Assembly (NCBI GenBank): GCA_040219575.1
Contig: JAVJSD010000055.1
Location: 1 to 49,104 of the forward strand
Length of the DNA stretch: 49,104 bases
Reading direction: 5' to 3'
DNA from: JAVJSD01 sp040219575
Lineage (GTDB): Bacteria > Planctomycetota > Planctomycetia > Pirellulales > Pirellulaceae
Below, piece by piece: positions 6,420 through 14,970 of the stretch. Position 1 is the first letter of the stretch, and each line of letters starts with the position of its first letter. The translations under genes and the position numbers were made by a program. The notes below the pieces were generated by a model. That model saw only the letters and a list, made by a program, of their open reading frames with translations. It was not told the origin of the DNA and did no database searches.

Positions 6420-9122
6420 CTACTGGTCGTCGGCGGCAGCCGGCTCGACCTCGACGCCCAGGTCCTCGCCACGCAGCCAGCGGGCCAACAGCAGCATCTC
6501 CTCCTGGCTGAGCATCGGCTTGCCGCTCGCGGAGGCCGCGCCGAACGCCGGCATGCGGTCGTTAGCGCCCTCGTAGTAGTGCTCGTTATCAGGATCGGCG
6601 ATCATCCCCACGATCCACTCGCGCGAGCCGTAGCCGTCCAGGTCGGGGTAGCCGCCCGACAAGCCGCTGTCGCGATAGTTGTGGCAGTCGGTGCAGTCTC
6701 CACCGTTGAAGCCGGCGCCGGAAATCGCTTCCTGCCCTTCCTCCAGCACGCCGTCCTGCTTGGCCTTGGCGTCCGCCTCCGTCTGGCTGGGAAGTTGCGC
6801 TTCGGCCGACAAGGCGACAATCACCTTCTCTCGCAGCGCCAAGGCCTCTTTCAGCCCCTCTTCGTCGTCCTCGAAACTGTCGGGGCTGAAACTGCTGTTG
6901 AGGAAGTCGGCCATCTCTCCGTCGGCGTGCGACGTGTTGCCGAAGTACTCCGGACTGTTGATGCGATTGACATCCATCAGCCCCTTCAGCCAGTCACGGG
7001 AGGCGAAACCGTACAGGTTCGGCGCCGAGGGCTTGAGCGCTGCAATGCCGCGGCCCGTCGGAGCGACATGCGAATGGCAGGGCGCGCAGTTGAGCCGGAA
7101 CAATCGCTCGGCTTTGAGCGTCTGCTGCTGGGCCGTGCTGAGCTTCTCGCCGATCACCCCGTCGCTGCTCTGCAGGTCCGACGGCATCACCCGCGCCAGT
7201 TCGACCGCGCGTTGTGCCTCGTCCGCATCGTGCGGCATGACCGGCCGCTTGTCGTGCGGCTGGTAGTAGTCGCCGCGAATCCAATCGACGATCAGCGAAA
7301 GTTCGCGGACGCTGACGGTGTTGGTGGCGGGCTGGTCGAGGTGCTTGGCGAACGACGGCATGCGGTCGTTCTCCGACCGATAGAATCGCGCGTGTGTGGG
7401 GTCGCTGATCAGGCCCAACATCCACTCGTACGATCCGTAACCGGTCAAATCCGGAGCAAGTCCCCATTGCCCGGCGTCGCCGAACTTGTGGCAGTAGGTG
7501 GCGCACGTGCCTTGAATGAGGGCCACGCCCTTGGCGATCTTCTCTTGGTCTTTCTCCTCATCCTCGGCCTGCGAACGAAGCTGGGCTTGGGCCGAGAGGG
7601 CGGCGATGATCGCCTCGCGGTCTTCCTTGGGGAAGTCGGCGTCGGAGCCAAGGTGCTTTTTGACCCACGCGACCATCCGGCCGTCGCGATGGGCGGTCTT
7701 GCCGAAGTAGTCGGGAGAGGCGATTTGATCCGCGTCGAGAACCCCCGCGATCCACTCGCGGGAGGCGAAACCGTAAAGATTCGGCGCGCTCACCGACTGC
7801 TGCTGCTTCTTGCTCTCGCCGCTTTCCTCTTCAGATTCCTCTTCCGCCGGTTCGCGCGTGGTGATCGCCGTTTTGCCTGCGGCGTCGCGGTAAGCGTGGC
7901 AACTCGAGCAATGCTTCTCAAACAACAACGGGCCCTGCGTGAGAGGGTCGCTGCGTAGCAATTCCACCGCGGTGTCTTGAATCATCAGGGGACTGCTCAG
8001 CTCGCCATCCGGCCGCATCTCGCGGCGGACGATCAACTCCTTCACGCGATCGGCTTCCTGCTCTGCCTCGTGCTTCGCCGCAATGAACTCTTTCTTGTCC
8101 CAGTCTTCGTGAATCGCCAGACCGGTCAGCGTGCCGGCGCCCACCAGCAACAACAACACGAAGGCGACGTTGAAACGATGTCCCCACTTCGAGTAGCCGA
8201 TAATCGGCGCCAGCGTGAGGATGCCCATGATCACGCCGGGAACCACGATCGCGCCCACGAACTCGGACTCGAAGTATTTCAGCAATTGAAACAGAAACAG
8301 GAAGTACCATTCCGGCCGGGCCGCCGAGTATTGCTTTGAAGGGTCGGCCGGCGCGCCGAGTTCCGCGCCGTTGAAGTACATCACCAGGCCCACCACCACG
8401 ATCAGCATCACCAGGCAGCCGATGCCGTCGTACAGCACCTGTTTGGGCCAGAAGTATTGATCGGGCCGGCCGGGCGTCACCTTGGCGGTGATGCCGTGGC
8501 GGCGGAACAGCGCCACGTGGGCGCCGAGAAACACCACCACCAGCGCCGGCAACACTCCCGCGTGCATGGCGAAGAACCGCGTCAGTGTGTGGTGCCCGTA
8601 TTCGCCGCCGCCGAGGGCCACCTTCTGCAGTTCCTGCCCGACCAGGGGCACCAGCGTCATCAGGTTGGTGGCGACGTTAGTGGCCCAGTAGCCTTTTTGG
8701 TCCCAGGGGAGCAGGTAGCCGGTGAGGCCCAGTCCCAACACCAGTTGCATCAAGACGATGCCGAGCCAGTAGTTCACCTCCCGCGGCGCGCGGTAGGCGC
8801 CGTCGACGATCACCTGCAGCAGGTGCAGCCCCATGACCACGATCATCACCTGGGCCATGAAGTGGTGCACGCCGCGCAGCAGCCACCCGCCGGCCATCTG
8901 GTACTGAATGTAGTACACGCTCTCCCAGGCCGTCTGGCTGCTGGGGCTGTACGCCATCCACAAAAACAGGCCGGTGACGACCTGCGTCACGAAGGCGAAC
9001 ACCAGCATGCTGCCGGTGACGTACCGGAACCGGGCGCCGCTGGGAATGTTTTCGTAGAGAGCCTCGTGCGCCAGCGCCCGTAGGCCGGTGCGATGCTCGA
9101 CCCAGTTCAGAATTCGACTCAT
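6420..9122 (-). CDS. Cytochrome b fused to four c-type haem motifs
   Basis: 900 residues; a normal cytochrome b has about 400. Residues 1-215 are the b6-like four-helix core, with haem ligand pairs His86/His100 and His187/His202 (X13 and X14 spacing). Residues 220-340 are the subunit-IV-like half with the PEWY quinol-site motif at 270-273. The soluble extension carries haem motifs CSSCH (405-409), CATYCH (540-545, CX3CH), CAPCH (679-683) and CTDCH (810-814). The extension is a duplication: modules with PNLYGFAS recur at 447 and 701, and modules with NDRMP(S/A)F recur at 585 and 854. It starts at ATG 9122, overlapping the Rieske stop (ATGA). Together they form the core of a quinol-cytochrome c reductase, with the tail replacing cytochrome c1 and perhaps its soluble acceptor. 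It acts in the membrane, with the haems on the outer face. Confidence 0.93.
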   Translation of the reverse strand: MSRILNWVEHRTGLRALAHEALYENIPSGARFRYVTGSMLVFAFVTQVVTGLFLWMAYSPSSQTAWESVYYIQYQMAGGWLLRGVHHFMAQVMIVVMGLHLLQVIVDGAYRAPREVNYWLGIVLMQLVLGLGLTGYLLPWDQKGYWATNVATNLMTLVPLVGQELQKVALGGGEYGHHTLTRFFAMHAGVLPALVVVFLGAHVALFRRHGITAKVTPGRPDQYFWPKQVLYDGIGCLVMLIVVVGLVMYFNGAELGAPADPSKQYSAARPEWYFLFLFQLLKYFESEFVGAIVVPGVIMGILTLAPIIGYSKWGHRFNVAFVLLLLVGAGTLTGLAIHEDWDKKEFIAAKHEAEQEADRVKELIVRREMRPDGELSSPLMIQDTAVELLRSDPLTQGPLLFEKHCSSCHAYRDAAGKTAITTREPAEEESEEESGESKKQQQSVSAPNLYGFASREWIAGVLDADQIASPDYFGKTAHRDGRMVAWVKKHLGSDADFPKEDREAIIAALSAQAQLRSQAEDEEKDQEKIAKGVALIQGTCATYCHKFGDAGQWGLAPDLTGYGSYEWMLGLISDPTHARFYRSENDRMPSFAKHLDQPATNTVSVRELSLIVDWIRGDYYQPHDKRPVMPHDADEAQRAVELARVMPSDLQSSDGVIGEKLSTAQQQTLKAERLFRLNCAPCHSHVAPTGRGIAALKPSAPNLYGFASRDWLKGLMDVNRINSPEYFGNTSHADGEMADFLNSSFSPDSFEDDEEGLKEALALREKVIVALSAEAQLPSQTEADAKAKQDGVLEEGQEAISGAGFNGGDCTDCHNYRDSGLSGGYPDLDGYGSREWIVGMIADPDNEHYYEGANDRMPAFGAASASGKPMLSQEEMLLLARWLRGEDLGVEVEPAAADDQ

Positions 9123-9784
9123 TTAGGAACCTGCTCGTGCTGGCCAGGATAGTAGTTGACGAACCGCACCCAGACCTCGTTGTCTTCCGCCACGCGGGTC
9201 TCGTCGACCGTCAGGCGGTCCATGGGACGGGGGCTGGGATTGAACGCCCCGGGCTTGTCGATCTTCTCGCCGTCGAGCGCGAACGAACTGTTGTGGCAGG
9301 GACAGAGGTACGTCTCGCTGTCGCCCTGGTAGGCCACGAAGCAGCCGGCGTGCGGACAGATGGCGTTGAAGGCCTCGATCTCGGGCGCTGCGCCGTCGGG
9401 CGTGCTCTCGGTCTCGCCGACGATGCGCCGCAGATAGACGGCGCCGATCGGCTGATTGGGCTGCAGGTTCCAGGCGTTCTTCAGGTCGTCGATCACGGCG
9501 AACTGCACTGGCGTGCCGTCGCTGGGAATCGCGCTGAGGTTGGTGATCCGCAGCCACTTGCCAGGCGCTCCATCGGAGTCTCCGCCCGGAGTTTCCTCCT
9601 TCCGCCGCAGCACCGGATCGAGAAACACCATCGCCCCGGCGGCGAAGGGGAACAGGGCGAGAACCAACCCCACGACGGTCGCCGTCGCGGCGGTCAGCAC
9701 GTCGCGCCGACCTGGCCCGGCCGGCGAGGTCGAAGGTTGTTGTTCTGATTTTTTGGACGGCGTCGACGAATGCGGGTCGGCCAC
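9119..9784 (-). CDS. Rieske iron-sulfur subunit of bc-type complex
   Basis: 221 residues from GTG 9784. The GGAGGT six bases upstream decides this start over the in-frame TTG at 9802. A twin-arginine-like GRRDVL (25-30) precedes one transmembrane anchor at about 33-56. The [2Fe-2S] ligands are in CPHAGC (143-148) and CPCHNSSF (161-168), the two-loop Rieske signature. It takes the first electron from quinol bound by cytochrome b and passes it to a c haem. The stop codon overlaps the cytochrome b start, so the two subunits are co-translated. An acidic/Gly insertion at about 62-76 separates the anchor from the head. Confidence 0.95.
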   Translation of the reverse strand: MADPHSSTPSKKSEQQPSTSPAGPGRRDVLTAATATVVGLVLALFPFAAGAMVFLDPVLRRKEETPGGDSDGAPGKWLRITNLSAIPSDGTPVQFAVIDDLKNAWNLQPNQPIGAVYLRRIVGETESTPDGAAPEIEAFNAICPHAGCFVAYQGDSETYLCPCHNSSFALDGEKIDKPGAFNPSPRPMDRLTVDETRVAEDNEVWVRFVNYYPGQHEQVPK

Positions 9785-9790
9785 GGCGGG

Positions 9791-9796
9791 ACCTCC
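9791..9796 (-). promoter_or_regulatory. Ribosome binding site that sets the Rieske GTG start
   Basis: GGAGGT on the minus strand, six bases before GTG 9784. It lies inside the longer frame beginning at TTG 9802, so the shorter protein is preferred. Confidence 0.75.
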
Positions 9797-9868
9797 GATC
9801 AACGAGACGATTGAGGGCGACGAGTCGTGAGGCGGTGCAGGCGGGGTAGTTCTATGGGGGGAGGCTTA

Positions 9869-10852
9869 TTATGGCATGGCCGCGCGCACGGCGTCAAGAA
9901 CTTGGTCGCGGACCTCGTCGAGCGTGCCTTGAATCGTAGCGCCCGCGGCGGCCTTGTGCCCGCCTCCGCCGAACTGCTGCGAGAGTTGGCTGCAATCGAG
10001 CGCACAGCGACTGCGAAAGCTGACTTTCAGTCCGCCGCTGGCCAGTTCGATGAAGATCACGGCCACCTCGGTGCCCGCCACGCCCAGCACCAGGTTGATC
10101 AAGTCTTCGGTGTCGCTGGGCAGGGCGTCGAGCCGCGCGAAATCGTCGTTGAGAACGTACGTATACCCCAGCCGCCCGTCGTGCTCCAGCGTGATCCGCG
10201 TCAGCACCTCGCCGCGGAGGCGAACACGGCCCAGCGAGTCGCGCTCGTACAGCTCGCCGTAAATGTGCGGTGGGTTAGCGCCGGCTTCAATCAACTTGGC
10301 GCCGACGCGGTAGGTTCCCGCGCGTGCCGAGGGAAAGCGGAACCAGCCGGTGTCGGTGGCCAAGGCGGCGAACAGCGGGTTGGCCATCTCCGCCGTGAGC
10401 GCGACGCCGAGTTGCTCGGCCGCTTCCACCACCAGGCGGCCCGTGGCTTCCGCCTCGACGTTCTTGAACAGCTCGGCGCCGAGGTCGTCTTCGCTTTGAT
10501 GATGGTCGAGCACGATCTTGTGGGCGTCGGTGGTCCGCAGCACGTCGCCCATCGGTCCGAGCTGCGCCCAGGCGCTAGTGTCGAGCACCATCAGCACATC
10601 CAGCGACTTGAGATCCTCAACCTGCACCTCCGCACCGATCGTTTTGATGCGCCGCTCGGGGTCGATGAACGCCAGGTTGGGCGGAGTCTCCTGCCCGTTG
10701 ACGATCCAGACCTCCTTGCCGAGCGCCTCGAGCACGCCGGCCATGCCGAGTTCACTACCCAGGGCGTCGCAATCGGGACGGATGTGGCTGGTCAGCACGA
10801 ATCGCTGATTGGCCTGAACGAGCTCCACAAAACGCCGCCAATCGATTGCCAT
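9869..10852 (-). CDS. nrnA: DHH/DHHA1 phosphoesterase, NrnA-like
   Basis: 327 residues from ATG 10852 (MAIDWRRFVE), which matches the usual ~320 of the family; the frame runs 63 codons further up but overlaps ribF. DHH-domain motifs are HIRPDCDA (23-30), VLDTSAW (89-95) and DHH (116-118). The DHHA1 motif GGGGHKAAAG lies at 295-304. NrnA proteins degrade oligoribonucleotides of 2-5 bases and often dephosphorylate pAp, using Mn2+. It sits 43 bases after ribF on the same strand; nrnA-truB-ribF neighbourhoods are common in bacteria, which supports the call. It precedes the Rieske/cytochrome b pair by 84 bases. Confidence 0.88.
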   Translation of the reverse strand: MAIDWRRFVELVQANQRFVLTSHIRPDCDALGSELGMAGVLEALGKEVWIVNGQETPPNLAFIDPERRIKTIGAEVQVEDLKSLDVLMVLDTSAWAQLGPMGDVLRTTDAHKIVLDHHQSEDDLGAELFKNVEAEATGRLVVEAAEQLGVALTAEMANPLFAALATDTGWFRFPSARAGTYRVGAKLIEAGANPPHIYGELYERDSLGRVRLRGEVLTRITLEHDGRLGYTYVLNDDFARLDALPSDTEDLINLVLGVAGTEVAVIFIELASGGLKVSFRSRCALDCSQLSQQFGGGGHKAAAGATIQGTLDEVRDQVLDAVRAAMP

Positions 10853-10895
10853 GGGAGGATTCTCGAGCCGAGGAGAGTGAATGATTGTCCATGCG

Positions 10896-11816
10896 TCAGG
10901 AGGCGACGCCTCGCGTGGTTTCGATGTCGTCGGCGAGCTGCTTCTTGAGTTGCTCGACGGAATCGAACGCCTGCACGCCGCGAAGCCGCTGCAGGAATTC
11001 GACCTCAAGCGGCTGACCATACAACGATCCGCTGAAGTCAAGCAAGTGTGCTTCGATCTTCCTGGCGTTTTCGGCGAACGTCGGGTTGGGGCCGATATTC
11101 ACGGCGGCGGGCCAGGTTCGCTTGTCGACGATCGCGCGGCAGGCGTACACGCCATCGGCGGGCGTGAGGGTGTCGACCGCGTCGATGTTGGCCGTGGGGA
11201 AGCCGATTTGCGAGCCCCGCCGCGCGCCATGCGTCACCAGGCCGCGGATGCGGTACGGTCGGGTCAACATGTCGGCCGCCTGGCGGACTTCCCCGGCGGC
11301 CACGCACTCGCGGACGCGACTGCTCGACACGTAGCGCTCGCCGCACATCAGCGGTTCGACGATCTCCAGGGCGATGTCGGCCTGCCGGCAGAGGTCGGTC
11401 AGGCTCGCGATGTCGCCGCGACGGCCGCGGCCGAAGTGGAAATTCGGCCCCTCGACCATCGCCCGGGCGTCGAGCTTTTCGCGGACGATGTCGCGGAAGA
11501 ACTCCTCGGCTTCAAGCGCCAGCAGCGCCTCGTCGGTCGGGAAGGCGATCATCGAATCGACGCCCAACTCGACCAGTAGTTCCGCCTTGCGTTCGGTCCA
11601 GGTGAGCGGCGGCGGCGCCGCTTCGGGCCGCAGCAAACGCACCGGATGCGGATCGAACGTGAACACCACGGCGGGACCGTTCACCTCGCGGGCCTTGGCG
11701 ATCAGCCGTTCGACAATCCGGGCGTGACCGCGGTGCACGCCGTCAAAGTTTCCGATGCTGACCGCGCCCCGCAACAATTCGGTCGGCAAGTGATCGAGGC
11801 TGCGAAGTAGTTTCAC
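10896..11816 (-). CDS. ribF: Bifunctional riboflavin kinase/FAD synthetase
   Basis: 306 residues, the standard length. The N-terminal FMN adenylyltransferase half carries GNFDGVHRGH (22-31), the HxGH-type nucleotidyltransferase motif, and SSSRVR. The C-terminal riboflavin kinase half carries GFPTANI and NIGPNPTF, which bind ATP/Mg2+ and flavin. It converts riboflavin to FMN and then FAD in the cytoplasm. The start is GTG 11816 with no strong ribosome binding site. It is first in a minus-strand run with nrnA and the Rieske/cytochrome b genes. No FMN riboswitch is visible upstream. Confidence 0.95.
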   Translation of the reverse strand: MKLLRSLDHLPTELLRGAVSIGNFDGVHRGHARIVERLIAKAREVNGPAVVFTFDPHPVRLLRPEAAPPPLTWTERKAELLVELGVDSMIAFPTDEALLALEAEEFFRDIVREKLDARAMVEGPNFHFGRGRRGDIASLTDLCRQADIALEIVEPLMCGERYVSSSRVRECVAAGEVRQAADMLTRPYRIRGLVTHGARRGSQIGFPTANIDAVDTLTPADGVYACRAIVDKRTWPAAVNIGPNPTFAENARKIEAHLLDFSGSLYGQPLEVEFLQRLRGVQAFDSVEQLKKQLADDIETTRGVAS

Positions 11817-12058
11817 GTGAGAAGTTCAACGAGGAATATGATCGGCGGGGAATCAGCGAGTTGGAAACAAGCAGCGCAGATCGTTGTCGACGGCGTAATC
11901 CAGCAATTATGCGGGGCATGGGAGAGATCGACAACCAGTGCGAATCCGCCCGCGCGAATCCGCGGTCGGGAATCTTGCATTGACGCACGTTGCCAAAGCT
12001 GAGAACCTACCCCCCTCTGGCGAAACTGGAGGACTTCACGCCATTACGGAGATTACGC

Positions 12059-13621
12059 ATGGATGCGGCCGTCTTGCTCGTCTGTCTCGGCTTGAGCCAG
12101 ATTCCCAATGCGCCCTTCGCGCCGCCGAGGGACGCTCCGTCGCAATTCGTCCCCCAGACGCCCACTCCCGCCGGCGCGCCGACGCCGGCCGAATCGCCCG
12201 CCGAGGGAATGTACCAGGCGGAGATTCTGTATCAGGCGGATGTCCGTCAACCGTCCTTCACGCCGCCCAGCGATGGTTCCGCGGTGGGCGATCCGTCGCG
12301 AGAGCCGGCAGCGTTTTCGCTCCGCGACCGCGGCACGTCCCAACCGACGGCGGAACTGCAGAATCAACAGGAAAGTACGGCCTTCCTTCGGGAAAACCGT
12401 GATGCCGCCGCGCAGCGCGAACCTCGCATCGACGACGACCTGGGCCGGGTCATGCAGGCGGCTTCCCAGCAACCGCTATCGAAGCAGTCGCTGTCCGAGT
12501 CGCTGTTGGCCTACGCGCTTCAACAACGAGAGCAAGTCAAGTTCGACACGGCGCTGACGCTGCGGGCGGCGATCGAGACTCCCAGCGGCCGAGCGTCGAC
12601 CGTGCGAGCCGTCAAGGGTTACTGGCAACTGTCGCTGGCCATCGCCGACCATCACCATGCTTTGGAGGAAGTGGAGTTTCTTGAAAGCCTGCCGAGTCCG
12701 GCGGCGGCCTTCGAGCGGGCGCAGCGCGAGGCCGCCCTGTCCGCCGCCCGCGCCCGCGTGGCGGAGTCGGAATTGGCGCTCGAGGCGGCGCAGCAGGATC
12801 TGACGGAGGCCGCCGGCGCCGCGGGAAAGAACAGCTACCTTCCCAGCGATCCGCCGTTCGTGGGCGAGTACCGCACCAATTTCAACGCGTTATTCTCCAA
12901 TCGTACGCCGCCGGCGGGATTGCAACGCATCGACCGCACGCTTCCGATCCTGCATCGCCTGATCCGCGCCCGCGCCGACGCCACGGCCTCGGCGGGTGAA
13001 TCCCTGCGGGCGACGACCCAGGCATACCAGCAGGGCGAGGTCGGATTCGACGACCTGAACGACGCGTTCGTGCATCTTCGCGGACAGCGGATCGCGTTTC
13101 TGGCCGCGGTCCGCGACTACAACTACAGCATCGCCGACTACGCGCTCAGCGTCTCCACATCGGAGTTGGGGCGGGACGCGATTGTGTCGATGTTGATTGA
13201 AACTTCGCAGGACTCGCGTTCGGTGCTGACGCCGCGTCGCTCTCCCGAACCCCTCGGTGAAGGGCAGGCCACGCCTGTCGCGCCGCAGACGCCGCCCCCT
13301 GTCACGACCAGCCCAACGATCAACAACTCGTCCACTCCGTCGCCGGGCGCCGCCGCCGCCTCTCAGTCGACGCCCCGGTTCATCGGCGGAGAGAGTTCGA
13401 CGCCGCGATTTGTCGGCGAGGGCGCCTACAAGGGGTACACGGCGCCGCCCAACGGGGCACGGTTGACCGGAGCGCCTTCCAGCGGCGTCACTTCCAGCGG
13501 CGTCACTTCGAGTGGAGCAGCCACGAGTGGAACGCCGGCGACGAGTGCCGCCCCCAATCCGCCGCCCACGGCGCGACGACCTGCATCGTCGGGACAGTAT
13601 TTTCCGCTGCAGCCTCGCTGA
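12059..13621 (+). CDS. Secreted TolC-like helical protein with disordered tail
   Basis: 520 residues from ATG 12059, chosen because GGAGA lies six bases upstream and a signal-like segment (MDAAVLLVCLGL) follows; the frame also has a TTG start at 11990. Residues 25-140 are Pro/Gln-rich. Residues ~150-390 are long Ala/Glu/Arg-rich helices (RAAIETPSGR, AQREAALSAARARVAESELAL, ATTQAYQQGEVGFDDL, then DYNYSIADYALSV). The last phrase resembles the end of outer membrane efflux (TolC) repeats. Residues 400-520 are Ser/Thr/Pro-rich and disordered, with short SSGVT repeats. It is probably a periplasmic or outer-membrane protein; a transport role is only inferred, because no pump genes adjoin it. Confidence 0.6.
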   Translation: MDAAVLLVCLGLSQIPNAPFAPPRDAPSQFVPQTPTPAGAPTPAESPAEGMYQAEILYQADVRQPSFTPPSDGSAVGDPSREPAAFSLRDRGTSQPTAELQNQQESTAFLRENRDAAAQREPRIDDDLGRVMQAASQQPLSKQSLSESLLAYALQQREQVKFDTALTLRAAIETPSGRASTVRAVKGYWQLSLAIADHHHALEEVEFLESLPSPAAAFERAQREAALSAARARVAESELALEAAQQDLTEAAGAAGKNSYLPSDPPFVGEYRTNFNALFSNRTPPAGLQRIDRTLPILHRLIRARADATASAGESLRATTQAYQQGEVGFDDLNDAFVHLRGQRIAFLAAVRDYNYSIADYALSVSTSELGRDAIVSMLIETSQDSRSVLTPRRSPEPLGEGQATPVAPQTPPPVTTSPTINNSSTPSPGAAAASQSTPRFIGGESSTPRFVGEGAYKGYTAPPNGARLTGAPSSGVTSSGVTSSGAATSGTPATSAAPNPPPTARRPASSGQYFPLQPR

Positions 13622-13626
13622 TCGAT

Positions 13627-13656
13627 CCGTCGGACCAGCCGTCGGACCAGCCGTCG
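13627..13656. repeat. 12-base tandem repeat between convergent genes
   Basis: CCGTCGGACCAG occurs twice followed by CCGTCG, immediately after the stop codon of the TolC-like gene. No T-tract or hairpin terminator accompanies it. Confidence 0.7.
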
Positions 13657-13701
13657 CCGGGTGACCCTGACGACATGAAACAGCGCCGACACAGCGCGAT
13701 T

Positions 13702-14958
13702 CTACAACGAAGCGTGCGCGTCGTCGGGCGTTTCGGACTGAAACGGCTTGTACTCGACCAACCGGATGCGGAACGGACCATCGATGCGATAGTGCACGCC
13801 GCGCCAGTCGACGCTGCGGAGCGTCAGCGCCGATGCGAGAGCGGCCGCGTAGACGATTTGCGTCAGGGGCACCGAAACCAAGTACCACGCCAACACACCC
13901 GGCGTCATCCAACCGGTCGGTTCACCGCGGCGGCGGGCGATGCGGCGCACGGCCGCCTCCATCGGCGCGAGCAACAGCGGCATGCAGCACTCGTATCCCA
14001 ACAGTCCCGCCAGGGCGTAGCTGAAGGCCTCCCATCGCCCAAGCGCCGCGGAAACAACACAAAGCACCAGAGCCACGGTGGGCCACAGCGTGGTCGAGAC
14101 TCCGTGCAGCACCACGGCCGCCCAGCCGGGGTGGTACAGTCGGGCGGTTAACAACTGCCGCCGCACCCAGCGGAAGAAACCGCTCAAGTCGCAACTCTCG
14201 CGATTGATCATGATCAGCGAAGGAACGAATTCGACCCGCAAGCCGTGGCGCCGCAGCATGCGATACAGCATCGTGTCTTCGCAGAAGGCGTTGCTCCAGC
14301 GATCGAGCAGATCGCCCCGGCGAAAGACTTCCGTCTTCACGGCCAGCGTGCCGCCCCAGGCGATCTTGTACCACCACATCTGCGGCACGGCGGCGGCGTT
14401 CCACACGTAGCGAATCATGGCCGCCATCGTGACCTGCTGCGGCATGTACCAACGGTTTCCCGTGGCGGCGCCCACATTCTCGTCCGCCAGCGGCGCGACC
14501 AACTCTCGCAGCCAGGAGCGATGGGGAATCGTGTCGGCGTCCAGCAGCGCCACCACTTCGTACGACTCGTCGAGACGCGAAACCGTCTGCACGACGCTGC
14601 TGCATTTGAGGCTGCACGTCTCCAGACGCTGTTCGAGCGGCTCGATTCGCACGTTCGTCGCGCCCCGCGGCGAGACGACCTGCTCCACAACCCGCCAGGC
14701 GGGGTCCTCGCGGCTGTCGACGACCACGCGCAGTTCAAAGTCGGGATAGTCCAGGTCCAGCACCGCCTCCAGCGTGGCGGGCAAAAACGGATCGGTGCCG
14801 CGCAGGCAGAGAATGACCGCCGTCTTCGGGCACGAGGCGTCGTCGGGAAGCGGTCGGCGATTCCCCCGCAGCGCCCAGGTGAACATCGCCACCATGGCCG
14901 CTTGAACGACCACCAGCCCCGCCAGCACCCAGAATACGACAACCGCCAACAGCGTCAC
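13702..14958 (-). CDS. Membrane glycosyltransferase, family 2
   Basis: 418 residues. One N-terminal transmembrane helix (5-30) precedes a GT-A catalytic domain at about 45-260 with VVVDS (78-82), LLDADT (138-143), FCEDTM and the acceptor-site RWVRRQ. Three to four C-terminal transmembrane helices follow (about 265-390). This layout matches ceramide-glucosyltransferase-like or HpnI-type enzymes, which transfer a sugar to a lipid at the cytoplasmic membrane. The start is GTG 14958 with GGAG eight bases upstream, located in the 12-base gap after the SDR gene. The two genes are therefore an operon and probably modify the same lipid. The precise acceptor cannot be read from sequence. Confidence 0.85.
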   Translation of the reverse strand: MTLLAVVVFWVLAGLVVVQAAMVAMFTWALRGNRRPLPDDASCPKTAVILCLRGTDPFLPATLEAVLDLDYPDFELRVVVDSREDPAWRVVEQVVSPRGATNVRIEPLEQRLETCSLKCSSVVQTVSRLDESYEVVALLDADTIPHRSWLRELVAPLADENVGAATGNRWYMPQQVTMAAMIRYVWNAAAVPQMWWYKIAWGGTLAVKTEVFRRGDLLDRWSNAFCEDTMLYRMLRRHGLRVEFVPSLIMINRESCDLSGFFRWVRRQLLTARLYHPGWAAVVLHGVSTTLWPTVALVLCVVSAALGRWEAFSYALAGLLGYECCMPLLLAPMEAAVRRIARRRGEPTGWMTPGVLAWYLVSVPLTQIVYAAALASALTLRSVDWRGVHYRIDGPFRIRLVEYKPFQSETPDDAHASL

Positions 14959-14970
14959 GCGGGCTCCGGA

